From the NCBI GenBank assembly GCA_035501735.1, contig DATJVR010000001.1:1-23153 (forward strand): a stretch of DNA of 23,153 nt. The letters run 5' to 3'. The stretch is from PNAI01 sp035501735. Its GTDB lineage: Bacteria; Pseudomonadota; Alphaproteobacteria; Rhizobiales; Xanthobacteraceae. The position numbers were made by a program, and so were the translations under genes. The notes beneath the pieces were generated by a model. The model made no database searches. It was not told where the DNA came from and saw only the letters and a list, made by a program, of their open reading frames with translations. Position 1 is the first letter of the stretch. Every line of letters begins with the position of its first letter. Below are positions 1 through 7,690 of the stretch, piece by piece.

Positions 1-741
1 GCCCGGATGTCGCCCGAGCAAACGGCCATCGATGTGCACGATATCTCCAGGATGTGCCGCCCCGGGCCTCAGGCGCTCGATGACATCGCTGTATCTGCCG
101 GTTGGAACGAAACAAATATCCTGACTGTCCGCCTTGTCGGCAACCGGCAGGCTAAACCGCCGTGCAAGCGCGCGGACCTGCGCCTTCTCCATGTCGCCGA
201 GCGGAAATCGCAGCATGTTAAGCTGCGCTTTGGTCGTCGCGAACAGAAAATAGCTTTGATCGCGGGCAAGGTCGTGCGCCCTGTAGAGAGCGCGATTGCC
301 GGAGCCGTCGAGCCTCGAGGAGACATAATGGCCGGTGGCCAAAATATCGGCGCCTAGGTCTTGCGCTGTTTCCAACAGGTCGGCAAACTTAATCTCGCTG
401 TTGCAAGCAATGCATGGTACCGGCGTTTCGCCCGCCGCGTAGCTCTCTGCGAACGGCGAGATGACCTTGTGCCGGAAGCGCTCCTCATAGTCCAAAACAT
501 AATGCGGGATTCCGAGACGGGCTGCGGTCAGACGCGCATCATGGATGTCTTGCCCGGCGCAGCAAGAGCCCTTGCGGTGGGTCGCCTCGCCATGGTCGTA
601 GAGCTGCAGCGTGACGCCGACCACGTCGTAGCCTTCAGCCTTGAGCAGCGCCGCCGTCACCGACGAATCGACGCCGCCCGACATGGCCACCACCACGCGG
701 GTTTGTTCCGGCCGACCCTCAAGGTCCAGGCTGTTTCGCAT
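1..741 (-). CDS. mnmA: tRNA-specific 2-thiouridylase MnmA, C-terminus cut off by window edge
   Basis: MnmA activates U34 of Lys, Glu and Gln tRNAs with ATP and inserts sulfur to give 2-thiouridine, in the cytosol. The minus frame is open from an ATG at 741 to the window edge, giving 247 codons of a protein usually about 360-400 residues long; the C-terminal part is missing. Visible motifs are the PP-loop AMSGGVDSSV near residue 20, the nucleophile Cys in PVPCIACNSEIKF near residue 120, GHYV, the DQSYFLF substrate segment, and the second Cys in SQDICFVP. The start gives MRNSLDLEGRPEQTRVVVAM, a normal N-terminal length. It is divergent from the flagellar genes and not functionally tied to them. 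Family assignment is very secure from the motif set; only the C-terminus is unknown. Confidence 0.95.
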   Translation of the reverse strand, partial: MRNSLDLEGRPEQTRVVVAMSGGVDSSVTAALLKAEGYDVVGVTLQLYDHGEATHRKGSCCAGQDIHDARLTAARLGIPHYVLDYEERFRHKVISPFAESYAAGETPVPCIACNSEIKFADLLETAQDLGADILATGHYVSSRLDGSGNRALYRAHDLARDQSYFLFATTKAQLNMLRFPLGDMEKAQVRALARRFSLPVADKADSQDICFVPTGRYSDVIERLRPGAAHPGDIVHIDGRLLGRHPG

Positions 742-798
742 CGCTGTCACGGTTAGGCCGCGCTCCGAATTTTGGCTCTGGCGCAGGTAGTACGTAGT

Positions 799-826
799 AC
801 TATAGGCCCCGTCCCTCGTCGCGCAA
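799..826 (-). promoter_or_regulatory. candidate housekeeping promoter for mnmA
   Basis: Read on the minus strand, TTGCGC and TATAGT are separated by 16 bases and lie about 60 bases upstream of the mnmA ATG. The -10 matches TATAAT at five of six positions; the -35 is weak. A tandem 7-base repeat (GTAGTAC twice, 787-800) overlaps the -10. This is inferred from sequence resemblance only. Confidence 0.3.
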
Positions 827-877
827 TCAGACGGCCTGCTAGAAATGGCCCTGCTAGCGCGGAAATGTGAGGGGGCT

Positions 878-892
878 CGGCAGATTTTGCCG
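878..892. promoter_or_regulatory. candidate FlbD (ftr-like) operator upstream of fliK
   Basis: Perfect 5-bp inverted repeat CGGCA-N5-TGCCG centred about 100 bp upstream of the sigma-54 -24 element of fliK, the usual distance for an enhancer-binding activator. Its core GGCA...TTTGCCG resembles the 13-bp palindromes before fliF (4261-4273) and flhA (10880-10892). FlbD, encoded at 8144-9514, is the obvious candidate ligand. Binding is inferred. Confidence 0.45.
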
Positions 893-906
893 CGCCCTAG
901 CAGAGG

Positions 907-925
907 CTGCCGGGACACTGCCGGG
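907..925 (+). repeat. direct repeat CTGCCGGG x2, possible activator half-sites
   Basis: CTGCCGGG occurs at 907-914 and 918-925, with an 11-bp period (one helical turn), so both copies face the same side of the DNA. The arms share TGCCGG with the neighbouring CGGCA/TGCCG palindrome and may be further activator half-sites. A related direct repeat, CTGCCGGCCTT, lies upstream of fliF. Confidence 0.4.
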
Positions 926-941
926 CGACCCTCAGGGTCGC
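925..941. repeat. perfect 17-base palindrome upstream of fliK promoter
   Basis: GCGACCCT-C-AGGGTCGC is a perfect inverted repeat with 8-bp arms and one central base, sitting between the activator-like repeats and the IHF-like site. It could be an operator for an unidentified dimeric regulator. It could also be a short terminator-like hairpin, although no T-run follows directly. Confidence 0.5.
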
Positions 942-945
942 TTCA

Positions 946-958
946 TAACCAATTGAAT
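946..958 (-). promoter_or_regulatory. candidate IHF site between enhancer and sigma-54 promoter of fliK
   Basis: TAA-CCAA-TTGAAT matches the reverse complement of the IHF consensus (YAA-N4-TTGATW) at all but one position. It lies in an AT-rich patch in an otherwise GC-rich region, between the inverted-repeat elements and the -24/-12 element, where IHF bending is expected in sigma-54 flagellar promoters. Confidence 0.4.
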
Positions 959-983
959 AATAACAGTATTTTTTGCATCGCCC

Positions 984-999
984 TGGCCCGGGGCTTGCA
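984..999 (+). promoter_or_regulatory. sigma-54 (RpoN) promoter of fliK
   Basis: TGGCCCGGGGCTTGCA fits the sigma-54 consensus TGGCACG-N4-TTGCW with one mismatch and exact GG-N10-GC spacing. It predicts transcription starting near 1010, followed by a ribosome site and GTG at 1038. It places fliK in the FlbD/sigma-54 class of flagellar genes. Confidence 0.75.
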
Positions 1000-1037
1000 A
1001 CCAAATGATGGTCGCAGTTCGTGTTGGTGAGGGTTTC

Positions 1038-2819
1038 GTGTCCGGCGTTGCGTTGAATGCGAGCACTGTTGCGTCCGTTCGCCCGATTGAACCGCCGCGC
1101 GGCCCGTCGGCCGCCGACAAAACCGAAAACTCGACGCCCTTCGCCATGCTGCTCGATTCCAACGTTCCAGCGGACACGCCCGCCCCCGTTCCGGATCGCT
1201 CATCGCCGCCCAAGCCGGAATGCGGCAAGAGCACAGCGCCATCCGACGATCAGAAGGCCGGCGACCCTTCCCCAATTGCATCTCAGACAAGCGACACCGC
1301 GACGACCACTGACGCAAATTCAACGGCCGACAAAGTGACCGGCGCGGTTGTCGGTGGCTTGAAAGCGACCGGAAAAGCTTGCACCGATAAGGACGAAGCT
1401 TGCGTCCTCAAGGACGACAGCGACACGACCACGCCGGTCAACGATGGCGACGGCGCAGATCAGAAAACCGCTGCCGGCGCCCAAACCTGTACGCAACCGG
1501 CAATCCCGTTGCTGGTCGCAGCTCCGGCCATTGCACCCATCACGATCCAGAACGACTGCGCATCAACGCAACCCACCGATACGGATAAAACGGCAACAAC
1601 GCCGCAGACCTTGCCGGCCCCTCCAACACCGTTCGTTGCAACGCTCAACGTACAATCGCCTGCGGCCGATGCAGTCGATCCGGCGAAAGCCGTGCCCGAA
1701 ACGAACCCTGACGGCGTGGCCGATCCCGTCGTCCAAATGGCCGCGCCCGCGACGCATCCAGAATTGCCGAAGCAAATCGCAGCCGCATTTCTCGCCGCGC
1801 ACGCCGATGACGCCAAGGTACCGCCGGCCGATGCCAAGATCGTCGTCCCGACACCCGCCGCAACGGCCCCGACCGCCCCCACCGCCACGATCGCACCGCC
1901 GACGCCGACCGCTGCTGCCGCTCAAATCGACGGCCCCGTGCTTGCCGATCAGACCGCAGCGGCCGACCCGGTCGATGTGACATCAGCGACTGCCCGTCTG
2001 ATCACGATCCCCGTAAGGATCGCGCCGAAGACCGCTTCGCCCGGAAAAGCGGCGACCGACGTGTTCGGCACTGCTCAGCCGCAAGGCATCTCGCTCAAGG
2101 ACAGCGATACCAAGCTTGCGAGCGCCAATGCCAACGCAAATCCGGCAAATCCCGCGCACGACCAGACCGACAAAGGTCCCGGCAAGCCCGACGAGACGGC
2201 CAGCCCCAGCGCGCATCATCCGGCCGGCGAAACCAAGCTTAGCGTAGAGCAAGTTTTCGATTTCTCCAGCCGGTCCGCGGATTCCGCAAGCATCAAGCCG
2301 AACGCCGACACGACGCAGCCCACCACGTCGTCGATTCCCGCACCGCAGATACTCACCGCGCCGGCATCGGCTGCCGCAACCCCCGCGCTCGCCGCCGCGA
2401 CAAACGGCATCGCCCTCTCCGCATTGCCGATCGAGATTGCGGCCCGCGCCAAGGACGGCAAGAACAGCTTCTCGATCCGCCTCGATCCGCCGGAGCTCGG
2501 CCGCATCGACGTGCGGCTCGACATCGACCGCACCGGCCACGTCACCTCCCGGCTCATGGCCGAGCGTCCCGATACGCTCGATCTGTTGCGCCGCGACGCG
2601 CCGCAGATCGAACGCGCGCTGCAGGATGCCGGCCTGAAGACCAGCGACAACGGCCTGCAATTCTCGCTGCGCGATCAATCCTTCGCCAATCAGCCTGATG
2701 ACACGCCGACCGCGGCGAGCCTCGTCGTCACGCAAGACGAGTCCATTCCACCGGCCGTGATCCGGCAGGGCTACGGCCAGCTGCTTGGGCTCGGCAGCGG
2801 CATCGATATTCGGGTGTGA
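1038..2819 (+). CDS. fliK: flagellar hook-length control protein FliK
   Basis: FliK is the secreted molecular ruler that measures the hook and switches the export apparatus from hook to filament substrates. The protein (593 residues from this start) has a long low-complexity Ala/Pro/Thr/Asp-rich ruler segment over roughly residues 20-450. A conserved C-terminal Flg_hook domain follows, marked by SIRLDPPELGRIDVRLDID, RPDTLDLLRRDAPQIERAL and a final FSLRDQ. I chose GTG 1038 because GGTGAGGG precedes it and the sigma-54 promoter predicts transcription from about 1010. An upstream in-frame ATG at 1005 would fall ahead of the transcript start. flgD follows after 10 bases, so the two are probably co-transcribed. 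The family call is firm; the start is less so. Confidence 0.92.
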   Translation: MSGVALNASTVASVRPIEPPRGPSAADKTENSTPFAMLLDSNVPADTPAPVPDRSSPPKPECGKSTAPSDDQKAGDPSPIASQTSDTATTTDANSTADKVTGAVVGGLKATGKACTDKDEACVLKDDSDTTTPVNDGDGADQKTAAGAQTCTQPAIPLLVAAPAIAPITIQNDCASTQPTDTDKTATTPQTLPAPPTPFVATLNVQSPAADAVDPAKAVPETNPDGVADPVVQMAAPATHPELPKQIAAAFLAAHADDAKVPPADAKIVVPTPAATAPTAPTATIAPPTPTAAAAQIDGPVLADQTAAADPVDVTSATARLITIPVRIAPKTASPGKAATDVFGTAQPQGISLKDSDTKLASANANANPANPAHDQTDKGPGKPDETASPSAHHPAGETKLSVEQVFDFSSRSADSASIKPNADTTQPTTSSIPAPQILTAPASAAATPALAAATNGIALSALPIEIAARAKDGKNSFSIRLDPPELGRIDVRLDIDRTGHVTSRLMAERPDTLDLLRRDAPQIERALQDAGLKTSDNGLQFSLRDQSFANQPDDTPTAASLVVTQDESIPPAVIRQGYGQLLGLGSGIDIRV

Positions 2820-2829
2820 GGAGCATCAC

Positions 2830-3522
2830 ATGGCGGCCAGCATCGTTCCCGGCATCAATCCTGCGGCGACCGCGACCATCGGTTCGGCAACCTCGTCGAC
2901 GGCAAGCGCGCTCGGAGTCGACCAGCAAACCATTGCCGGCAATTTCCAGACATTTCTCACGCTGCTGACCACGCAACTGCAGAACCAGAATCCGCTCGAT
3001 CCGCTCGACACCAATCAGTTCACCCAGCAGCTCGTTTCCTTTGCCCAGGTCGAGCAGCAGCTCCGGGAGAACGACCAGCTTGCCACGCTGGTGTCGCTGC
3101 AGCAGACCGCGCAATCGACCGCCGCGCTCAATTTCGTCGGTCAGACCGTCGTGGTCGACGGCGCGACCGCGCAGCTTGCGAACAACCAGGCGACCTGGAC
3201 CTTCACCAGCCCGAAACCCGCGACCGCCACCATCACCATTCAGGACTCCAGCGGACAGACCGCCTACACCGGCAGCTACACGCTGCAGGCGGGCCCGCAG
3301 AGTTTCGTCTGGGACGGCAAGGGCAATGACGGCACGCAATGGCCGCCCGGCGCCTACACGATGTCGATCACCTCGAAGGATGCCAGCGGGCAAGCGGTCG
3401 CGATCTCCACCGAGGTGCAAGGCGTCGTCGATTCAGTCGACCTCACTCAAAATCCGCCGCTGCTCTCGATTGGCGGACAGAATTTCACCATCAACCAGAT
3501 CAAGCGCATCGTGCGCAGCTGA
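2830..3522 (+). CDS. flgD: flagellar hook capping protein FlgD
   Basis: FlgD is the scaffold that caps the growing hook and allows hook subunits to assemble; it is exported outside the cell. The 230-residue protein carries the FlgD N-terminal signature QNQNPLDPLDTNQFTQQLVSF, then AQVEQQLRENDQL, and a C-terminal Tudor/FnIII-like half with FVWDGKGNDGTQWPPGAY near residues 160-180. I chose ATG 2830 because GAGGAG lies just upstream, overlapping the fliK stop; an in-frame ATG at 2785 would overlap fliK by 35 bases. It is the second gene of the fliK-flgD unit and is followed by 237 bases without a gene. Confidence 0.95.
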   Translation: MAASIVPGINPAATATIGSATSSTASALGVDQQTIAGNFQTFLTLLTTQLQNQNPLDPLDTNQFTQQLVSFAQVEQQLRENDQLATLVSLQQTAQSTAALNFVGQTVVVDGATAQLANNQATWTFTSPKPATATITIQDSSGQTAYTGSYTLQAGPQSFVWDGKGNDGTQWPPGAYTMSITSKDASGQAVAISTEVQGVVDSVDLTQNPPLLSIGGQNFTINQIKRIVRS

Positions 3523-3692
3523 AGCTCGCGCGAGGCACATGTTCGAATTCCTCGCGCTAACGTTTCGTTCATTTCTGCCGGCCTGATCGCATTAACGCGT
3601 AATCGCCGCGCGCGCTGGCGGATCGCCTGAAAACCCGCGTCGTTGCTGGACAATCTCGCCTTCGGCGACATTTACCTCGTGGAATGCTTCGC

Positions 3693-3707
3693 TTAGGCAA
3701 TTTTTAA
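3693..3707. promoter_or_regulatory. CtrA-box-like element upstream of sciP
   Basis: TTAG-N7-TTAA matches seven of the eight core positions of the CtrA box (TTAA-N7-TTAA), about 53 bases upstream of the sciP ATG. The rest of the 3523-3759 gap holds small GC-rich inverted repeats but no clear terminator or gene. Confidence 0.4.
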
Positions 3708-3759
3708 GTCGCAACCGATAGGCTCGCGCTCAGTTAGTCAGTAGTTTGCGAGAGTTGCA

Positions 3760-4035
3760 ATGACAGAACCCCATCGCCCGAGGGTCAAGTATGTGATCGG
3801 GCCTGATGGCAGTCCGCTCACCATCGCGGATTTGCCGCCGCCGAGCACGAAACGCTGGGTCATCCGCCGCAAAGCGGAAGTGGTCGCGGCTGTCCGCGGC
3901 GGCTTGCTGTCGCTCGAGGAAGCCTGCGCCCGCTATACGCTGACCGTCGAGGAATTCCTCTCCTGGCAAGCCTCGATCGATCAGCACGGTCTCGCCGGCC
4001 TGCGCACCACGCGCATTCAGCAGTATCGACAGTAA
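3760..4035 (+). CDS. sciP: SciP, small CtrA-inhibitory DNA-binding protein (DUF1153)
   Basis: In Caulobacter, SciP binds CtrA and/or DNA near CtrA-activated promoters and blocks their transcription at the swarmer stage, helping limit CtrA output. The 91-residue product has the typical length. Its conserved blocks are PRVKYVIGPDGSPLTIADLP (residues 7-26), KRWVIRRKAEVVAAVRGGLL, and the helix-turn-helix-like SLEEACARYTLTVEEFLSW. The tail GLAGLRTTRIQQYRQ fits the family. It stands alone between flgD and fliF with its own upstream region. Having the inhibitor in the same window as ctrA (15783) and chpT (22437) ties the locus to cell-cycle control. The family is confident; a role like the Caulobacter one is inferred. 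Confidence 0.92.
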   Translation: MTEPHRPRVKYVIGPDGSPLTIADLPPPSTKRWVIRRKAEVVAAVRGGLLSLEEACARYTLTVEEFLSWQASIDQHGLAGLRTTRIQQYRQ

Positions 4036-4121
4036 AATCTTTGCCGGCGTGGTGACCGTTTCGTCGCCGGATTAGCTGTAACTCGACGCAAGCGTCTCAA
4101 CTCTTACCAAATCGTTGACGG

Positions 4122-4146
4122 CTGCCGGCCTTCGTCTGCCGGCCTT
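4122..4146 (+). repeat. 11-base direct repeat CTGCCGGCCTT upstream of fliF
   Basis: CTGCCGGCCTT occurs at 4122-4132 and 4136-4146. It shares CTGCCGG with the paired repeats upstream of fliK (907-925). In the 4036-4310 region it lies about 115 bases upstream of the palindrome before fliF and may be an additional regulator site. Confidence 0.35.
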
Positions 4147-4228
4147 GCCGTTTTTGCACGCACGCATCGCGATCGCTCCGGCACCGCGCGGATGCGGCGC
4201 CTCCACCTGCTTCCGAGCAGAATTGCCT

Positions 4229-4257
4229 TTGTCCATTAACGGGATAGAAACCATATT
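4229..4257 (+). promoter_or_regulatory. candidate fliF promoter
   Basis: TTGTCC and CATATT with a 17-base spacer predict a start near 4264, about 47 bases before the fliF GTG. A TTAAC half-box sits in the spacer (4236-4240), but no second TTAA lies at the right distance, so CtrA control here is uncertain. The predicted start falls inside the palindrome at 4261-4273. Confidence 0.3.
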
Positions 4258-4260
4258 CTA

Positions 4261-4273
4261 GGCAAGATTTGCC
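4261..4273. promoter_or_regulatory. perfect palindrome GGCAAGATTTGCC before fliF, candidate FlbD operator
   Basis: Perfect inverted repeat GGCAA-GAT-TTGCC, immediately followed by a second small palindrome GCCGG-GT-CCGGC (4271-4282). It differs by one central base from the palindrome before flhA (10880-10892). In Caulobacter, FlbD represses fliF from a site overlapping its promoter, and this element sits in the matching place. FlbD binding is an inference. Confidence 0.5.
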
Positions 4274-4310
4274 GGGTCCGGCGTTCGCGCGCTTGTTCCA
4301 GAGGAGTCCC

Positions 4311-5939
4311 GTGCAAGCCTTCGGCGAGTTCCTAAAATCGATCGGACCAGGACGCATCCTGGCAATGGGCGCGGTGACCATCGCGCTCGTTGGTTTTTTT
4401 GCCTACCTGATTCTGCGCGTCACCTCGCCGACGATGACGACCCTGTTCACCGACCTTTCGGCCGAGGATTCGGCAGCCATCATCAAGGACCTCGAGCGCC
4501 AGGGCATCGATTACGAGACGCGCAACGAAGGCGCCATCGTGCTGGTGCCCAAGGACAAAGTCACGCGCCTGCGCATGAAGCTCGCCGAAGGCGGACTGCC
4601 CAAGGGCGGCGGCGTCGGTTACGAGATTTTCGACAAGACCGACGTGCTCGGCGCCACCAGTTTCGTGCAGAACATCAATCATCTTCGGGCGCTCGAAGGA
4701 GAGCTCGCGCGCACGATCCGCGCCATCGACCGCGTGCAGGCCGCGCGTGTGCATCTCGTTCTCCCCGAACGTGCGCTGTTCTCGCGCGACAAGGCCGAAC
4801 CGTCCGCCTCGATCGTGCTGCGCGTGCGCGGGCAGCTTGAGATGCAGCAGGTGCGCGCGATCCGTCATCTCATCGCCTCCGCGGTCAACGGTCTCAAACC
4901 CGAGCGCGTGTCGATCGTCGACGAATCCGGCCGTTTGCTCGCCGACGGCAGCGCGAGCGACGATCCCAACGGCATCAGCGTGCAGGCCGACGAACGCAAA
5001 GTGGCATTCGAGCGCCGCCTGCGCGAGCAGGTCGAGGCGATTGTCACGTCGGTGGTCGGTCCCGGCCGCTCCCACGTCCAGCTCACCGCCGATTTCGACT
5101 TCAACCGCATCACGCAGACCTCCGATCGCTTCGATCCGGAAGGCCGCGTGGTGCGTTCGAGCCAAAGCCGCGAGGAAGTGAGCGGTACCGACAACGGCCG
5201 CGAAGGTCCGGTCAGCGTCGGCAACGAATTGCCGGGCGCCAATCAGCGGACCGGCGAGGCGGCCGCCAGCCGCGAGCAGAACCGCAAGACCGAGGAAGTG
5301 GTCAATTACGAGATTTCGCGCACGACCAAGACCGAGGTGATCGAGGGCGGGCGGGTCAACCGCATTTCCGTGGCCGTCGTGGTCGACGGCAACTACACCA
5401 AGAACGATAAGGGCGAGTTGGTCTACGAGCCGCGCAGCAAGGAGGAAATCGACCGCATCGCTGCGCTCGTGCGTTCGGCCATCGGCTTCGACGCCAAGCG
5501 CGGCGACCAGGTCGAGGTCGCCAATCTGCGGCTTGCAGAACTGCCGTCCAACCCGATCGTTGAGCCCACCGGTTGGATGAGCATGCTGCATTTCACCAAG
5601 GACGACATCATGCGCGCCATCGAGCTCGTCATGATGTCTCTGCTCGGCATCGTCGTTCTATTGCTGGTCGTGCGGCCGATGCTCAAGCGCATCCTCGGCC
5701 CGCAGACTCCCATGGCCGCGGCTTCCGTCTCGGAAGACGGCACGCCCGTCGTAACAACCGCCGCCGCGCCCGCCCCCATCGCCATTCCCGCCAGTAAGAC
5801 CGCGAAGATGATCGACATCGCGCAGGTGCAAGGCCAGGTGCATGCTCAGTCGTTGCAGAAAGTGGGGGAGCTCGCCGATAAAAATCCGAACGAGACAGTC
5901 TCCATCATCCGCACGTGGCTGCACGAAGACGCCGCCTGA
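4311..5939 (+). CDS. fliF: flagellar MS-ring protein FliF
   Basis: FliF builds the inner-membrane MS ring, the first flagellar structure, which carries the FliG rotor below it and encloses the export gate. The 542-residue protein has a first membrane segment near residues 15-36 and YscJ/FliF ring domains with the signature LAEGGLPKGGGVGYEIFDK. A periplasmic region follows, then a second membrane segment near residues 433-456, and a short cytoplasmic FliG-binding tail ending in WLHEDAA. I chose GTG 4311 because GAGGAG lies four bases upstream; an in-frame TTG at 4269 lacks such a site and would extend upstream through the operator-like palindrome. fliG begins 17 bases after the stop, so this gene leads the fliFGHN operon. 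Confidence 0.96.
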   Translation: MQAFGEFLKSIGPGRILAMGAVTIALVGFFAYLILRVTSPTMTTLFTDLSAEDSAAIIKDLERQGIDYETRNEGAIVLVPKDKVTRLRMKLAEGGLPKGGGVGYEIFDKTDVLGATSFVQNINHLRALEGELARTIRAIDRVQAARVHLVLPERALFSRDKAEPSASIVLRVRGQLEMQQVRAIRHLIASAVNGLKPERVSIVDESGRLLADGSASDDPNGISVQADERKVAFERRLREQVEAIVTSVVGPGRSHVQLTADFDFNRITQTSDRFDPEGRVVRSSQSREEVSGTDNGREGPVSVGNELPGANQRTGEAAASREQNRKTEEVVNYEISRTTKTEVIEGGRVNRISVAVVVDGNYTKNDKGELVYEPRSKEEIDRIAALVRSAIGFDAKRGDQVEVANLRLAELPSNPIVEPTGWMSMLHFTKDDIMRAIELVMMSLLGIVVLLLVVRPMLKRILGPQTPMAAASVSEDGTPVVTTAAAPAPIAIPASKTAKMIDIAQVQGQVHAQSLQKVGELADKNPNETVSIIRTWLHEDAA

Positions 5940-5956
5940 TCGACCGCTGAGCGACC

Positions 5957-7039
5957 ATGAACGTTCCCGCTGACACAAAGAAACAGGCCGAAGTCGCCAA
6001 TCTGGTTGCGGCCATGGCCAACAAGCCGTCCGAGCCGACGGGCCCGCGCAAGCTTTCCGGACCCGAGCGTGCCGCCTTACTGATGCTTTCGCTCGGCGAG
6101 CAATACGGCGCAAAGATTTGGAGCATGCTCGACGACGACGAGCTGCGCCAACTTTCGGTCGTCATGTCGTCGCTCGGTATGGTCGAGGCCGAGATGGTCG
6201 AAAAGCTGATGATCGAATTCGTCAGCCGGCTTTCGGCATCCGGCGCGGTGATGGGCGATTACGACGCCACCGAGCGGCTGTTGCAGCAATACCTGCCGCC
6301 CGAACGCGTCGGCGGCATCATGGACGAGATCCGCGGGCCCGCCGGCCGCAACATGTGGGAAAAGCTGTCCAACGTGCCGGAAGAGGTGCTGGCCAACTAC
6401 CTCAAGAACGAATACCCGCAGACCGTCGCCGTGGTGATCTCGAAGCTGCGGCCCGAGCATGCCGCGCGCGTGCTCGCCATTCTGCCCGAGGACCTTTCGC
6501 TCGACGTGGTCAACCGCATGCTGCGCATGGAGGCGGTGCAGAAGGAAGTCATCGAGCGTCTCGAACAGACCCTGCGGACCGAGTTCATGACCAACATCGC
6601 GCAGACCCGCCGCCGCGACGCCCACGAGGTGATGGCGGAGATCTTCAACAATTTCGACCGCCAGACCGAGACTCGCTTCATCACCGCGCTCGAAGAGGAC
6701 AACCGCGAAAGCGCCGAACGCATCAAGGCGCTGATGTTCACCTTCGACGACCTCGTGCGGCTCGACACCGCGTCTGCCCAGACGCTCATGCGCCACGTCG
6801 ATAAGGACAAACTCGCCATTGCCCTCAAGGGCGCTTCCGAACCGGTGCGGCAGTTCTTCCTCAGCAACATGTCGACGCGCGCCGCCAAGATGCTGGTCGA
6901 CGACATGCAGGCCATGGGTCCCGTGCGCCTGCGCGACGTCGACGAGGCGCAGGTGCTGCTGGTCAATCTCGCCAAGGATCTCGCCGCCAAGGGCGAAATC
7001 ATTCTGTCCAAATCGCGTGACGACGAACTGGTCTACTGA
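5957..7039 (+). CDS. fliG: flagellar motor switch protein FliG
   Basis: FliG is the rotor protein on the cytoplasmic face of the MS ring that contacts the stator and generates torque. The 360-residue product has the N-terminal FliF-binding domain (ERAALLMLSLGEQYGAKIW), the middle domain with the EHPQ-type motif present as EYPQTVAVVISKLRPEHAA, and a C-terminal domain with the stator-facing helix in FDDLVRLDTASAQTLMRHVD. It carries about 25 extra polar N-terminal residues before the first conserved block, as is common in alphaproteobacteria. It lies 17 bases after fliF and 8 bases before fliH, consistent with one transcript. Confidence 0.97.
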   Translation: MNVPADTKKQAEVANLVAAMANKPSEPTGPRKLSGPERAALLMLSLGEQYGAKIWSMLDDDELRQLSVVMSSLGMVEAEMVEKLMIEFVSRLSASGAVMGDYDATERLLQQYLPPERVGGIMDEIRGPAGRNMWEKLSNVPEEVLANYLKNEYPQTVAVVISKLRPEHAARVLAILPEDLSLDVVNRMLRMEAVQKEVIERLEQTLRTEFMTNIAQTRRRDAHEVMAEIFNNFDRQTETRFITALEEDNRESAERIKALMFTFDDLVRLDTASAQTLMRHVDKDKLAIALKGASEPVRQFFLSNMSTRAAKMLVDDMQAMGPVRLRDVDEAQVLLVNLAKDLAAKGEIILSKSRDDELVY

Positions 7040-7047
7040 GGACGCAT

Positions 7048-7671
7048 ATGGCGGCACCGGCAAAATTTCTCTTCAACGCGGATTTCGCGCCCAATTCCGG
7101 GGCGGAACGGCCGCTCACGCCGGCCGAACTCGACGCCAAGTTCGCCGAAGTCGAGGCGAACGGTTTCCGCAAGGGTGCGGCCGCCGCCGAAGCCGAAGCC
7201 AGCGCCGAGGCGCGCCGCCGCAGCACAGCCGCGCTGGAAAGCATTGGCGCCGCCACCGCCGCGCTGGCGAAATCTCTCGACGCCCTCGAGGTCCGGCTCG
7301 AAACCGAAGCCGTCGAGGTCGCCGTCGCGGTCGGCCGCAAGCTCGCCAACGAGCTGATCGCACGCGAACCGATGGCTGAAATCGCCGCGCTCGCAAGCGA
7401 TTGCTTCAAGCAGCTCGTCGCGGCACCGCACGTCGTCGTGCGCGTCAACGACTCGCTGCAGGAATTTGCCAGCACCCGGCTCAACGAGATCGCCCGCAAC
7501 CGCGGCTTCGAAGGCCGCCTGGTGGTATTGGCCGAGCCCGAGATCGCGCCCGGCGACTGCCGCATCGAATGGGCCGACGGCGGGTTGACACGCGACAAGG
7601 CCGCGGTCGACGCGCTGATCGCCGACGTGGTCGCACGCTACATCGCCGCCCGTAAAACGCAGACCAACTGA
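7048..7671 (+). CDS. fliH: flagellar export regulator FliH (FlbE type)
   Basis: FliH binds the export ATPase FliI (encoded at 14090-15418), keeps it in check and delivers it to the C-ring and export gate. The 207-residue protein shows an N-terminal segment FLFNADF typical of the alphaproteobacterial form. A long Ala/Glu-rich helical region (residues 30-75, likely coiled coil) follows, then a conserved C-terminal half with GRKLANELI and PGDCRIEWADGGLTRD, which matches the FliH/V-ATPase subunit E-like fold. GAGGA precedes the ATG, and the gene starts 8 bases after fliG. Sequence conservation in the family is low, so the call rests on the C-terminal motif, the helical region and gene order. Confidence 0.9.
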   Translation: MAAPAKFLFNADFAPNSGAERPLTPAELDAKFAEVEANGFRKGAAAAEAEASAEARRRSTAALESIGAATAALAKSLDALEVRLETEAVEVAVAVGRKLANELIAREPMAEIAALASDCFKQLVAAPHVVVRVNDSLQEFASTRLNEIARNRGFEGRLVVLAEPEIAPGDCRIEWADGGLTRDKAAVDALIADVVARYIAARKTQTN

Positions 7672-7690
7672 GCTTCGGGAGAACGATTCG

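Noticed and set aside
7..756. Two plus-strand open frames at the left edge
   Set aside because: They lie opposite mnmA, whose minus-strand translation carries all family motifs without a stop.
787..800. Tandem GTAGTAC repeat as an operator
   Set aside because: Only two 7-base units overlapping a possible -10 element; could be chance, so it is noted under the promoter only.
1983..2735. Minus-strand open frame antisense to fliK
   Set aside because: Arg/Gly-rich shadow of the repetitive fliK sequence, opposite the conserved Flg_hook domain.
4236..4251. CtrA box before fliF
   Set aside because: TTAA is followed at seven bases by GAAAC, so only one half-site is present; too weak to call.
4332..5591. 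Open frame of about 419 codons antisense to fliF
   Set aside because: Shadow of fliF codon bias; no recognisable motif and no ribosome site.
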